Source: Bettongia penicillata ogilbyi (lineage: Eukaryota; Chordata; Mammalia; Diprotodontia; Potoroidae). From it: DNA of 64,000 bases. Below are positions 12,195-23,639 of this stretch, piece by piece (within the stretch, counting starts at the first letter, position 1; every line of letters starts with the position of its first letter). The position numbers and the translations under genes are program-made. The notes under the pieces were generated by a model. That model was not told where the DNA came from and did not search any database. It worked only from the letters and a program-made list of their open reading frames with translations. The DNA lies in NCBI GenBank assembly GCA_023548195.1, contig JAJHZJ010000413.1:16093941-16157940 (forward strand), in the 5' to 3' direction.

Positions 12195-12320
12195 TTCCAT
12201 ATGTTTTATATATATGTATATAATATAGTGTGTGTATTTATATATATTATACACACAAACATACACACATATACATATACACACATGTATGTAGTATATA
12301 CACACATATTTATAGTAGTA
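12195..12320. repeat. TA/CA-rich alternating tract
   Basis: Interrupted TATA, TGTG and CACA runs form an alternating purine-pyrimidine tract. The cysteine/tyrosine-rich minus-strand frame across it is a repeat artefact. Confidence 0.85.
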
Positions 12321-12439
12321 ATTATATGGAAGGCATACTGGTAGGCTCTCAAAGAAAAACATAAAACTTTAGTAATAGATCTTAATTCTTTCAGAAATAT
12401 AAAAACAGAGAAAAAAAGAAATGTACAAAAGATATCACT

Positions 12440-12570
12440 GAATCACATGGGAGAACCAGGGTTCCAGTTCTAACTTTGTAACAACTTAGTTGTAGACAAG
12501 TCATTTGATCTAAGTTAGGTTCAGTTTATTTATATGTAAAAATGACACAGTTGAACTACATCAGTAGGGT
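12440..12570 (+). mobile_element. MIR-like SINE remnant
   Basis: 'gggttccagttctaactttg' looks like a decayed box-B region, followed by the CORE-like 'gacaagtcatttgatctaag'. Diverged and short. Confidence 0.4.
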
Positions 12571-12763
12571 TTTTTTATAGGCAGAGTGTTGTGAACTAGA
12601 GACTGGTTTTCTTTCATATTTTGAGATAGACATTTCAAAGTAATTCTTGTTTTCTTGTTTTTTGTAAAGCTATGCATTTTATCTTATGAATTTAAAAACA
12701 TTGTTCTGGGAAAATCCATCCACGTTTTTCACCAAACACTCAAAGGAGTATATGTTATTTTTT

Positions 12764-15066
12764 TTTTAATTTTCAGTGTACTATAATCATTACCATATAA
12801 CTTAGATTTTTTTCCCCTCCTACCTCCTCCTTTCCCCTTACCTCTCCCCTCCTCCTCCCCAAGACAGCATGCAATTTTATATAGGTTCTACACGTACATT
12901 CCTATTAAATACATTTTCACCATAGTTATATTGCATAGAAGAATTAAAATTAATGGGAGAAATCACATAACAAACCAAAACATAATACAAAAGAAAATGA
13001 TCTGCTACATTCTGCAATTGAATTCAATAGTTCTTTCCCTGGATGAGGAAGGCATTTGACCTTAAGAACCCACTGGGAATTATTTAAATTCTTGCATTTC
13101 AATGAAGTTCTAAGTCCACCAGAAAAAATCCTCACACACTGTGGTTGTTGCTGTGTACAAAGTTCTCCGAGTTATGCTCTTTTTGCTAAGCGTCAGATCA
13201 TTGTCTGTCTAGGCCTCTCTGAAGTCTTCCTGTTCATCATTTCTTATAGCACAATAGTATCCCATTACATTCATATACCACAATTTATTCAGCCATTCCC
13301 CAATTGATGGGCATCCCCTTGATTTCCAATGTTTGGCCACCACAAAGAGTGCTTCTTTAAATATTTTTGTACATGTGAGAACCTTTCTCATTTTTATGAT
13401 CACTTGGGGATACAGTGCTAGAAGCAGTATTGCTGGGTCAAAAGGTATGCACATTTTTGTAGCCCTTTGGGCATAGTTCCAAATTGCTCTCCAGAATGGT
13501 TAGATAAGCTCAAAGCTCCACCAAGAATGAATTATGTTCCAACTCTCCCACATCTTTTCCAACATTTATTATCTTTCTGTTTTGTCATGTTAGCCAATCT
13601 GATTGGTATAATGGGGTACCTCAGAGTTGTTTTGATTTGCATCTCTCTAATCAATAGTGATTTAAAACATTTTTTCATAGGACTATAGATATCTTTAATT
13701 TCTTCCTCTGAAAACTTCCTGTTCATATTCTTTGACCATTTATCAATTGGGGAATGACTTGTATTCTTGTACATTTGATTCAGTTCTCTATATATTTTAG
13801 AAATGAGACTTTTATCACAGACACTAGTTGCAAAAATTCTTTCCCAGGTTTCTGTTTCCCTATGAATCTTGGTTGCATTGGATTTGGTTGTGCAAAACCT
13901 TTTTAGTTTACTGAAATGAAAATTATCTATTTTGCACCTAATAATGCTTTCTAAATCACAGACTTGTTTAGTCAAAAATTCTTCTGTTCTCCATAAATCT
14001 GAGAAATACACTATTCCTTACTCCACTAATTTGTTTATAGAACAAATCTTTATACCTAGATCATGTACCCATTTACACTTTATTTTTGTGTATGGTTTCA
14101 TATTGGCCTATGTCTGGTTTCTGACACACTGTTATAAGTTTTCCCAGCAATTTTTGTTGAACAGTGAGTTCTTATCCCATAAACTGGGGTTCTTGGGTTT
14201 ATCAAACAGTAGATTGCTATATTCATTGCCTACTGTGTCTTGAGTATCTAGCATATTCCACTGGTCTAGCCTTCTGTTTCTTATCCATTACCAAGTAGTT
14301 TTGATAATTGCTGCTTTATAATACAATTTGAGATCTAGTAGAGCTAAGTCACCTCCCCTAACATTTCTTTTCATTAGTTTCCTTGATATTATGGACCTTT
14401 TGTTCTTCCAGTTGAATTTTGATGTTATTCTTTTCCAGCTCTAGAAAATAGTTATCTGACAATTTGATTGATATGGCACAAAATAAGTAAATTGATTTAA
14501 GTAGAATTGTCATTTTTATTATATTGACTCGGCCTACCCACAAGCAACTGATGTTTTTCCACTTACTTAGATCTGACTTTATTTGTGCGTAAAGTAACTT
14601 GTAATTGTGTTCATATAGTCCCTGAATTTGTTTTGGCAGGTAGACTCTCAAATATTTGAATGTGTCTCCCTGAGCTTTAAATGGCATTTCCCTTTCTATC
14701 TCTTGCTGTTGGTATTTGTTGTTAATATATAAAAATGCAGAAGATTTGTGTGAGTTTATTTTGCAACCTATAACTTTGCCAAAAATTGCTTAATATTTCA
14801 AGTAGTTTTTTACTTGAATCTCTGGAATTCTCTAAGTATATCATCACATCATCTGCAAAGAGTGATAACTTAGTTTCTTCTTTGACTATTTTAATTCCTT
14901 CAATTTCTTTTTCATTTCTTATTGCTACAGCTAAAATTTCTAGTACCATATTGAATAATAGTGGTGATAGTGGACATCCTTGTTTCACCCCTGATCGTAC
15001 TGGAATTTCATCTAACACCTTCATTGCATATAATACTTGCTGAAAGTTGTAGGTAGATACTGCTTA
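12764..15066 (-). mobile_element. L1-b: 5'-truncated marsupial L1
   Basis: About 2.3 kb, same family and orientation as L1-a. A T-rich poly(A) tail (from 12764) is followed by a 3' UTR with C-rich plus strand (12810-12865), then ORF2 from its C-terminus back into the RT domain, stopping near 15066. A probable imperfect TSD is TATATGTTATTTTTT at 12749-12763 against TACATGCTATTTTTT at 15067-15081 (13 of 15 match). It is older than L1-a judging from its TSD decay and more frequent frame breaks. Confidence 0.85.
13209..15024 (-). pseudogene. L1-b ORF2 fragment: RT palm to C-terminus (broken)
   Basis: The minus strand encodes, in order, the RT palm with '[19 protein letters not shown]' and the catalytic 'FADD' box (14722-15024). 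'KWKNISCLWVGRVNI' follows (14358-14687), then a connecting region (13532-14011), and the C-terminal 'SRGCPSIGEWLNKLWY' block (13209-13454). At least three frame changes separate the blocks. The N-terminal endonuclease and RT fingers are missing through 5' truncation. It is non-functional, although the FADD motif itself survives. Confidence 0.88.
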
Positions 15067-16080
15067 TACATGCTATTTTTTAAAAGAAATGTTAAGAACT
15101 CCTGCTTTTTTATCTAAAATTATGGATTTACAAAGAACAGCACAGATATATGTAAAAGTGAAAACTACTCTGGAATTTCACTGGAAAGAGATATTACTTT
15201 CAACTGAGGAAATAAGAAAACACTTTAAAGAAAAAGTAGAACTTGATCTGATTAGTGAAGGGTGACACCTTCTCAATGGTGTCACCATTGAGACACACCA
15301 AGATAACACTTGACTACATCAGGCTGCCACATGGGCCAGTTTTCTTCATTTGCTCTAAGGCATTACATTCTTCTCATCTATCTGCCTCTTCTCCTTATAT
15401 TTTTTGCTCTTTCATGTGAAGAGGCCTGTCTGAAATGGATGGAGTTGCACATCAATACAGCAGCTCAGATTTATATAACTCTTTAGAGTCAATAAAGTGA
15501 GATCGTTTTGTGTGTCATTTTTTTGGTTCTCCACCCATAACCAGGAGAATAGTTGTTAAACCACCATTTCAGAGAATTTCAAAGTACAAAACTTTTCAAT
15601 ATCTGAAAAGTTTGACTTGTTCTGCCAATGTCCATTTTCCTAAGAGCACTATTATCTTACTTGTGCTTCACAGATATGCTTTTAAAGGGTGGAGAAAGCA
15701 TTCACTATTATAGGAATAATATTTGTTTGACATAATTGTCATGCTGTGAGACAAGTAGGTAGACTTGCATTATTTTGCTTTAAATTATATTTTCATCAGT
15801 TTACCCCTTTTAAAGAGCTTTCTCATTTATTGCTTTCCATTGCTTCACATTTACCTCAATGAGATGAGTAGTTCTCTAGAGAATGTTAGTATGTTCAACA
15901 TAACTCCCAGCTTCGGGGAAATTGACATTAAAGAAATGAAATAATAATAATTAATACAGTGATTTAAGATTTGCTAGTAATTTTAAGTCTGGTTTTCCTT
16001 TTTCATCTATAAAACAATCCAGTGAAGAAATGATGGCTGAAAGATGAATGGGATAGTTGCTGGAAAATGATAGAGATGGA
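15067..16080. other. Non-coding stretch with a small perfect hairpin
   Basis: No gene or named repeat. A 23-bp near-perfect palindrome lies at 15271-15293, described separately. Confidence 0.4.
15271..15293. repeat. 23-bp inverted repeat, 1-base centre
   Basis: The arms TCTCAATGGTG and CACCATTGAGA are exact reverse complements around a single T. Just upstream, GGTGACACC (15261-15269) is itself symmetrical and overlaps the theme. No poly-T or coding context points to a function. Confidence 0.9.
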
Positions 16081-16082
16081 TA

Positions 16083-16255
16083 AGAAAATGAAAGGAAGAA
16101 AGAGTGAAGGAAGGGAAAAAAGAAAGGAAGGGGAGGAAAGAAAGAAAAAAGAATGAAGAAACATAGAAAGGAAGGAAGAGGAAAAAAGCAGGAATGTAAG
16201 AGGAAGAGAGAAAGAGGAAAGGGAAAGAAAGAAGAAGAAAGAGTGAGGGTTAGAA
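16083..16255. repeat. Polypurine (GAAA/GGAA) tract
   Basis: The plus strand is nearly all A and G with GAAAGGAAGG-type units. It is imperfect and shorter than the GA tracts elsewhere in the window. Confidence 0.85.
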
Positions 16256-16985
16256 AAGACTATAAATAATCTATTTTTAGTGGTATTCAGAAAAAATGTC
16301 TTCAAATATTGTTATCAAAATTATTTATACAATTAAAATATAATTAACATAATTTCACTATTGATATATAATCTTATTTTTCATCTTTGTGTTTTTAAAT
16401 GTTTGGTTTAATCATTCAAGAGAATAATGAAAGTTAAAGGAAAGAGATAAATAAACATTTCTATAAATCTGAAAAATCCAAGAGTTGACAGGGCCAGAGT
16501 TGTGTCTGTGGTTAGAACTTAGTGTTAATACTTTCAGCCAGATTTATAACAAAACAAAATGACCTTCAATAATCCTTCCTACTCAACTCTTTGCTTGAAT
16601 GCACAAATACAAACCTGTACACTCACACTCACCCTCCTTACACACTACATTCCTGTGGTAGAAGTAGATTGGACAAAAAGTAGGGCAAGGATACTGGCCA
16701 TCAAATGGTTCTTAGATAGTCTATAAAATCTGATTATTTCTTTCTATTCAGTAACAGATCTCTTACTTCTCTTTGCAATGTTCAAGATGGAGAGGAGGCT
16801 ATATGAATGTAAGAAATTCACTTAATATTTATGCATTATGTTATTTTCTATATCGTTCTAGTCTCTCCCATTTCCAAGTAATATGCTAAGATTGCTATTC
16901 TTTGAGTCTAGTGCAGTGACTAATACTTAAAGATGTTAAAATGCTTTTTGATTCAATGACTGATTGATTAAGGCTTTCAGGTATC
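16256..16985. other. Non-coding stretch, nothing recognised
   Basis: AT-rich sequence without a supported ORF. Confidence 0.4.
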
Positions 16986-16989
16986 AGTT

Positions 16990-17160
16990 TGGTATAGAAG
17001 AAAGGGTGCTGAAGGGAGAGAATGTGAGTTTGAATTTTAGGTCTGATAGAACTTCTGCAACTTTGGTCAAGTGGCTTAGCCTTCTCATTTGTAAAATAAA
17101 GCAGTTGTACTAGAATAACTCTAATACTCATTTCAATTATAAATCCATTATTCTATGATC
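16990..17160 (+). mobile_element. MIR remnant
   Basis: Contains 'gtgagtttgaattttaggtc' (box-B-like), then 'caactttggtcaagtggctt' and 'cttctcatttgtaaaataaa', the order seen in sense MIR. Confidence 0.6.
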
Positions 17161-17944
17161 TTCATTAACCTGCACATTAAAATTGTAAAATAAATTAACA
17201 TGAAAATTTAAAAAATTGCCCATATACCTTCTCAATTCACCTCAAAGTGGATGATGATAAAAGAGATGAAAAAAATACCGATTTCATTTTATGCTACTAA
17301 AATAAAACAACAATGATAAACTTCACCTCACATGACATATACCACAATTTATGGAGGTCTTCGATGAACACCCACTTCTATGAAAAGTCAGAGTTACAGA
17401 AAATGGCTAATTCTTCTTTTTCCATCTAAAGTTACACCTGAGGGATTGGAGAGTATTTTTCCAGCATGATAATGCCTCAGTCGGTATACTTTCCCCATTT
17501 ATCATCAGTTGATGTCATATACCATTCAGAATTACCCATCTTTTAGAAAGAGATTTTTTTAGTAAGGCTGCTGAGTAAAAATAATTGGTAGAAAATATCT
17601 CCTTAAAAGTACATGGCCTACTCTACCACCATAACATTCAAAATCTAAGGGTAAATGGGCTCACACATAGATAGCCATATTCCAGAGTTACAACACAACT
17701 TCTTGCTTAGAAAAGTCATTTTTCTTCCCACTGTGGAGTACTTAGGAAATTCCCTTTAGACCTATCATAGCTTTTCTTCTGCAATCATTGTAGAACCTTA
17801 ACATATTTTGCTCACTGAATATAGTCTATTCTTAATTCTGGGTACAGACAACGATGCCAAATTACTGCTGCCCCAAGGATCATGCTAGGACATTGAACAG
17901 AAGGTGGGAAGTGTTGGAAATGGAATAAGCATTTATATGAAAAT
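17161..17944. other. Non-coding stretch, nothing recognised
   Basis: No supported gene or repeat family. Confidence 0.4.
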
Positions 17945-18182
17945 TAAAAGGTTTCATTCAGTGTGGTAAGACCTTTACAAATATTACCTTATTTCACCAT
18001 CGCAACAACCCTCTGACATAGGTGAAACTATTATCACCACTTTAGAGTTGAGGAAATCTAGGCAAAGGCCAAGAAAAGTTTAGTGATCTGCCCAGAATCG
18101 CACAGTTAAATGTCTAAGACTGGATCTGAACGGAGGTCTTTTTGACACCAGGCTCAGTACTCTATCTACTGTGCCTCCTATC
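17945..18182 (-). mobile_element. MIR, nearly complete
   Basis: The plus strand gives a clear reverse-complement MIR: 'cgcaacaaccctctgacata', 'gaggaaatctaggcaaaggc', 'gatctgcccagaatcgcac', and a tRNA-like head ending 'ctctatctactgtgcctcc'. Confidence 0.75.
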
Positions 18183-18364
18183 TGCTTCATAAAAGATGGC
18201 AATTCCAAAGTTTACCAGACTTTTCAAAGTACTTGCAAGGTTGAGGGTTAGGGTTGGTGGCTGGATAGAAATAAAGAGACCAAGGATTCTGGATTCTGGC
18301 AGAAATGCTAGTAAAGAAATTCCTCCATGAATATAGAGCAGCAAATGATTGGTAATTTAGAGAA

Positions 18365-18475
18365 TTGTTCAGAACATGGGGAATTTAAGAAAGTTGCCCA
18401 GGGTCACTCAGAGACAAAAATAGAGCTGAGTCTTTCTCACCCCAAAGCTAACTATCCTTTCTGCCATATTTCATC
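18365..18475 (-). mobile_element. MIR fragment
   Basis: 'aagttgcccagggtcactca' and 'gctaactatcctttctgcc' match the reversed CORE and head of a MIR. Confidence 0.5.
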
Positions 18476-18927
18476 TGCACCCCAAAATTTAAAGACTCAG
18501 TAAAGGTGAGTAGACACTATGTGATTGTAGCAGCTTCAACAAATTTTCTTTCAATGGATTTGTGGGAAAGGGGGAGAGAGACAAAAAATAAAGACATGGA
18601 TTTTTTGCAAGATTCCTTCTCAACTAAGATCTGTTCTTTTATGGAGCTTACCAAAGAGCTGTAGAACAGTTTTCCTGCTGTAGATAATAAAGGAGTGTAT
18701 TTCAATGAAAATTAGAAAATCAGAACTCTCAGGATTATGTTAGTAACCTTTTTTGCTTCTCTTTACTTTATCCAAATGAAAGGATACTTGTCCTGGAAAA
18801 TACATCAACTAAAACTGCTTACACAAGCTATAAGCATATGGATAATAGACAAAAGCAAACACATTAATTCTGAGAATCACTAATTCATGGAAAACTAACA
18901 GGCATAAAAATTACCACAATGGAATGA
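18476..18927. other. Non-coding stretch, nothing recognised
   Basis: No supported gene or repeat. Confidence 0.4.
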
Positions 18928-19016
18928 CCAAAATAAATAAATGAATGAATGACTGAATAAATAAATAAATAGATAAATGGATAAATAAATGAATGAATAA
19001 ATAAATGAATAAATAG
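18928..19016. repeat. (AAAT/GAAT)n tetranucleotide repeat
   Basis: Mixed AAAT, GAAT and GATA units form a degenerate microsatellite. Confidence 0.9.
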
Positions 19017-19487
19017 AGGGTGTATTACTCAGCAAATACTTAATCTGTTTTCCTAACAGAGAGTTGTATTAACACAAGGCCATGTACATTTTGATTACAA
19101 GTTCATTTGGAAAACATCACAGAGGAAGGAGCATAATGGTTTCAAAAAAGAGCAAACACACCTATCCACATGTATGTATGTATATATGCATAAACATGTG
19201 TATGTTAAAATGACCTTGCTGCTTGAGTAACTGAGAAAAGACACGTGAGAACATATCATTGGTTTCACTGAAACATCCTTCACACTGTATCTTCAAACAG
19301 AATGGGATGCCATTTGCTCTTTATTGTCATGAATATGAGCCATCATTATGAAGTTAATCTGTAAAACAAAATTGAAGGGCTCTTATGGAATGCTTTTGTT
19401 CCTCTGGTGTGATTCAATTTATTTTCTCAGTCAGGGTTCCTATCAGACAAAATGTCAAAAGTACTCATGGCTGGAATATTTTTTTAA
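19017..19487. other. Non-coding stretch; ends in the flank of HAL1-A
   Basis: Nothing recognised until GAATATTTTTTTAA at 19474-19487, which may be the left target-site duplication of HAL1-A (compare GAATCTTTTTAATG at 22257-22270, imperfect). Confidence 0.4.
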
Positions 19488-20492
19488 ATAAATTTATTTA
19501 TTTAACTTTTTACATTCATTTTCACAAAATTTTGGGTTCCAAATTTTCTCTCCATCTGTCCCCTCCCCACACCCCAATACACCGAGCATTCTAATTTCCC
19601 CTATCACCAATCTGCCCTCTCTTCTATCATCCTTCCCTTCTCTTGTCCCCATCTTCTCTTTTGTCCTGTAGGGCCAGATGACTTTCTATTCCCCGTTAAC
19701 TGTATTTCTTATTTCCTAGTAGCAACAACAATACTCAACAGTTGTTCCTAAAACTTTGAATTCCAACTTCTCCCCATCCCTCCCTCCCCACACATTCACT
19801 TTGGGAAGTCAGGCAATTCAATATAGGCCATATTTGAGTAGTTTTGCAAATGACTTCCATAATATTCCAGTTGTGTGATACTAACTATATTTCCCTCCAT
19901 CCTATCCTGCCCCCCATTGTTTCTATTCTCTCTTTTGATCCAATCCCTCCTCAAGAGTGTTGATTTCAAATTGCTCCCTCCTCCCATTGCCCTCCCTTCC
20001 ATCATCCCCCCACCCTGCTTATCCCCTTTTCCCCCACTTTCCTGTATTGTAAGATACGTTTTCATACCAAAATGAGTGTGCATTTTATTCCTTCCTTTAG
20101 TCAAATATCATGAGAGTAAACTGCATGTTTTTCTCTCAGCTCGTCTCTTTTTCCCTCCACTAAAAAGTCTCCTGCCTGACTCTTCTACGGGAGATAATTT
20201 GCCCCATTCCATTTCTCCCTCTCTCTTCCCAATACATTTCTCTCTCACCGTTTACCTTCATTTTTTAAAGATATGATCCCATCCTCTTCAATTCACTCTG
20301 TACTCTCTGTCTCTATGTGTGCGTCTGTGTGTGTGTGTATGTGTGTGTGTGTGTATGTGTGCAATCCCACCAACTATGCAGATACTCAAAAGTTCAAGAG
20401 TTACAAATATTATCTTTCCATGTAGGAATGTAAACAGTTCAACTTTGATGAGTCCCTTATGACTTCTCTTTGCTGTTTACTTTTTCATGTTC
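19488..20492 (-). other. HAL1-A 3' UTR with G-rich segment and (TG/CA)n
   Basis: Non-coding tail downstream of ORF1. On the sense (minus) strand 19970-20040 has many runs of three to six G, for example around 20005-20015, a potential G-quadruplex region like those known in L1 3' UTRs. A TG/CA repeat at 20315-20365 sits at the same relative position as one in HAL1-C. Parts of this tail resemble the L1-c inter-ORF spacer (42388-42916). Confidence 0.7.
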
Positions 20493-21598
20493 TCATTCTT
20501 GTGTTTGAAAGTCAAATTTTCTTTTCAGCTTTGGTCTTTTCATCAAGAATGCTTGAAAGTCCTCTGTTTCATTGAAAGACCAGTTTTTCCCCTGAAGTAT
20601 TATACTCAGTTTTGCTGGGTAGGTGACTCTTGGTTTGAGTTCCTAGTTCCTTTGATTTCTGGAATATCCTATTCCACGCCCTTCAATCCCTTAATGTAGA
20701 AGCTGCTAGATCTTGAGTTATCCTGATTGTATTTCCACAGTACTGGAATTGTTTCTTTCTAGCTGCTTGCAAGATTTTCTCCTTGACCTGGGAGTTCTGG
20801 AATTTGGCCACAATGTTCCTAGGAGTTTCTCATTTTGGATCTCTTTCAGGTGGTGATCGATGGATTCCTTGAATACTTATTTTGCCCTCTGGTTCTAGAA
20901 TGTCAGGGCAGTTTTCCTTGATAATTTCATGAAAGATGATGTCTAGGCTCTTTCTTTGATCATGGGTTTCAGGTAGTCCAATAATTTTTAAATTGTCTCT
21001 CCTGGATCTATTTTCCAGGTCAGTTGTTTTTTCCATGAGATTTTTCACATTCTCTTCCATTTTTTCATTCTTTTGGTTTTGTTTTGTGATTTCTTGGTTT
21101 CTCATAAAGTCATTAGCCTTCATCTGTTCCATTCTAATCTTGAGAGAACTATTTTCTTCAGTGAGCTTTTGAACCTCCTTTTCCATTTGGCTAATTCTGC
21201 TTTTGAAAGCATTCTTCTCCTCATTGGCTTTTTGAACCTCTTTTGCCAATTGAGTGAGCCTATTTTTCAAGGTGTTATTTTCTTCAGCCTTTTTTTGGGG
21301 GGAGTCTTCTTTAGCAAGGTATTGACCTGTTTTTCATGCTTTGCTTGCATCTCTCTCATTTCTCTTCCAGTTTTTCCTCCACCTGCCTAACTTGATTTTC
21401 AAAATCCTTTTTGAGCCCTTCCATGGCCTGACCCCACTGAATATTTATTTTGGATGTTTGGGGTAGAGAAGCCTTGACTTCTATGTCTTTCCCTGATGGT
21501 AAGCATTGTTCTTCCTCATCAAAAAGGAAAGGAGGAAAGATCTGTTCACCAAGAAAGTAACCTTCTATGGTCTTACTTTTTTTGCCTTTTCTGGGCAT
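20493..21598 (-). pseudogene. HAL1-A ORF1 (L1 ORF1p-like, broken)
   Basis: Homologue of L1 ORF1p, the trimeric RNA-binding chaperone of L1 ribonucleoprotein. The start is the ATG at 21598 ('MPRKGKKSKTIEGYF'). An N-terminal block to 21356 is followed by a frame change, then 21270-20830. That block contains a heptad-rich coiled coil ('LTQLAKEVQKANEEKNAF', 'QMEKEVQKLTEENSSLKI') and the RRM region ('TDLENRSRRDNLKIIGLPE', 'FHEIIKENCPDILEPEG', 'IQGIHRSPPERDPK'). A TGA follows where most ORF1s have arginine, consistent with CpG decay of CGA. Readable C-terminal sequence runs on to a TGA at about 20493. Total about 1.1 kb, similar to the usual ORF1p length. Non-functional through at least one frameshift and one stop. 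Confidence 0.85.
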
Positions 21599-22256
21599 TT
21601 TCCCAGCCAGTTACTTGACTTCTGAGATTCCTTTCCACACCCACCTCACCTCCAGATATGCCCAGCTAGTGCTTGGGGTCTAAGATTCAAATGCTGGTGC
21701 CTCAGGGCTTTTGGCAGGGTCAGGGCTGCTATTCAATGTAAGATTAAACTCAGGTTCTCAGATGGGAGCAGGGCCATTGCACAGGGCTCAGTTCCCTCAA
21801 GGGGTTTACGTGGAGATCTTCAGCAATGGATCTGAGGTCCTTCCTGTTTTGGGAGCTCCTGTTAGCTGCTGCCTCCCGAGGGGGCCTGAGTTATGGAGAC
21901 ACCCCACTATCCTCTTGGCCAGCCAAACAGGCCCTCTCACTGGCCTTTGCCCCCATGGGCAGAAGGAACCATGCAGCCGTGTGGAGATTTTGTCCTGGAA
22001 GCCCACCCAGATTTGCTCCTCCCCGGCCTTGTGGCCAGGGCAGGGCTGGCCTCAGCTCTGGGTCTGGTGCGCAACAGACCTCTGGTGTCGGTTTTTCTGG
22101 TCTCTCTGGAACACAAATCTGTTCCACTCTGTCTTTCCGGGGATTCCTCTGCTCCAGAACTTGTCAGGAGCTCCTCCCTACAGGTATTTTATAGGCCGTG
22201 GTTTCGAAAGCTAACATATGCGTTTCTTTCTACTCTGCCATCTTGGCTCCTCCCTA
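21599..22256 (-). promoter_or_regulatory. HAL1-A 5' UTR / internal promoter region
   Basis: GC-rich relative to the surroundings. On the sense strand it begins with GGAGCCAAGATGGC, which holds a YY1-type core, as in the internal promoter at the 5' end of human L1. The overlapping open frames on both strands (for example 21711-22288) are by-products of base composition. Promoter activity is inferred from homology, not shown. Confidence 0.6.
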
Positions 22257-22279
22257 GAATCTTTTTAATGTGTCTATTT

Positions 22280-22375
22280 CTAAGGTGAGTTGGACAATAT
22301 TTTATTTTTAAATTCAATTCAGTTTTATTTTCAGTTCAAAATTCTTTCCATCTTTCCACCCTCAAATACACAGTG
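22280..22375 (-). mobile_element. Possible short L1/HAL1 3' end remnant
   Basis: 'ttttattttcagttcaaaat' followed by 'tctttccatctttccaccct' resembles the reversed 3' terminus of HAL1-A and HAL1-C ('ggttccaaattttctc' then a C/T-rich run). Too short for certainty. Confidence 0.35.
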
Positions 22376-23029
22376 GTTCATAGAAAGCATATGATTTTGA
22401 ATCAGATGAAATGTTGTAACAACACAAGAGCATCTTAACTTACTTTGAGTTCATATAGTGGTACAGGGAATTCTCCACTTTCATGAATTAATCCAAGCCA
22501 AGTCTCTTATCTTTGCTGGACTTTTTCCTCATCCTTTTCTGGCTCTGATATTTACCAAATATGAGAGACTAGGACTTTTTGACTTTCTAGCAAAATATAG
22601 CCAATAATATTAGTAGTACTAACTCTGTTTCTTATATGTGTATATGTATGTGTGTTTGTGTTTGTTGTTATTGTTTATTTGGAAGGGAAACATTGTGGGA
22701 ACCTTAAAGCACCTAAGACTTATTTGTTATTATGACTTAAAAGAAGATGTAAGCTTGTGCTAGAACCTATAAAGAGGAAAGTGATACTTAAATAATAATT
22801 TTAAACATCCTGTACTAATTGGTGTATATTGACTTTATAATTCATTAAAGTTTATAATTCAACCTAATAATCGTTTAAAACAATATAATATATAAAAGTG
22901 AGCTACATTTTTCATGATTATCAAATTAATATTTCAATATATCAATAATGAATTATACATGGCACTAGAGCATCATAGCAATGTCTATAGAAATATGAAG
23001 ACATAACACATTTCCTACATCTAGTTTTC
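22376..23029. other. Non-coding stretch, nothing recognised
   Basis: AT-rich, no supported gene. Confidence 0.4.
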
Positions 23030-23639
23030 TTTCTTCCTTAGTACAATCCTACTCTAACATAATCAAATCCTCGCCCCCAAAATGAACCCCTATGGACAAT
23101 GATAAGGTACTCATTGACCAAAGATTAACATACTTTCACTGCTTCATTACCTCTCCATTCCAATCACTAGGAACCTCTACCTGTCATTGTTCAAATGCTG
23201 TTCTACACCCTCCACAAGTCACTAACTTATTTCTATCTCCCTCAATCTATCCCACTAAAATCCCACTCAGAAGCTATTATCCACTTACACTGCATCTTCT
23301 GGAATACTTGTTCCATAGATAATAAACTTGCTTGTATTCTTAAACATTTTCCTTTTTCATTTCCTTCACCTTCCAACATCCATTAAGATGTATCATTTCC
23401 ACTCATCTAATAACAATCTGTCTCAATTTGCTCACCTCTGCCTTGCAAACGTCAATCCTCCTCTTCATTCTCACCCTGATTTCCAGTTCCTCTGCTTTCA
23501 GTTCTTTCACTGGACATTACACCTGCACTGACGACACTCTCCTTACTTGTCCATGTTGACCTCTTGGAGATTCAGTTTGACTCTACATCTATTCTGTCCC
23601 TCAGCCCTTTCTGAAGCCTCACTCACTCTCAGGTATGTG
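23030..23639 (+). mobile_element. LINE ORF2 5' part (L2/CR1 class), remnant
   Basis: Plus-strand C/T-rich sequence in which frame fragments such as 'LHCIFWNTCSIDNKLACIL' (about 23265-23345) resemble the 'LWNARSVCNKL' start of the apurinic endonuclease domain of L2/CR1-class LINEs. It is broken in all frames. It seems to be the upstream part of the L2-type element that resumes after the LINE insertion at 23640-25057. Confidence 0.45.

Larger units (their letters stand above)
19488..22256 (-). mobile_element. HAL1-A: near-full-length half-L1 (ORF1 only)
   Basis: About 2.8 kb. Read on the minus strand it starts with 'GGAGCCAAGATGGCAGAGTA', the L1-type 5' terminus that includes a YY1-like AAGATGGC. 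It continues through a GC-rich 5' UTR (to 21599), an L1 ORF1-like gene (21598 to about 20493), a purine-rich 3' UTR of about 1 kb, and an A-rich end at 19488-19500. No reverse-transcriptase or endonuclease sequence is present, although both ends look complete. This is the organisation of HAL1 elements, L1 derivatives that keep only ORF1 and rely on L1 ORF2 protein in trans. The same structure and length recur in HAL1-B and HAL1-C. Confidence 0.85.

Noticed and set aside
16003..16305. 100-codon Ser/Phe/Leu-rich minus-strand frame
   Set aside because: Encoded by the reverse of a polypurine tract.
18928..19016. Possible CRISPR-like short repeats
   Set aside because: Units are tetranucleotides without spacers; the genome is mammalian.
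21711..22288. Overlapping 120-170-codon plus-strand frames
   Set aside because: They lie antisense in the GC-rich HAL1-A 5' UTR, where stop codons are rare; no domain recognised.
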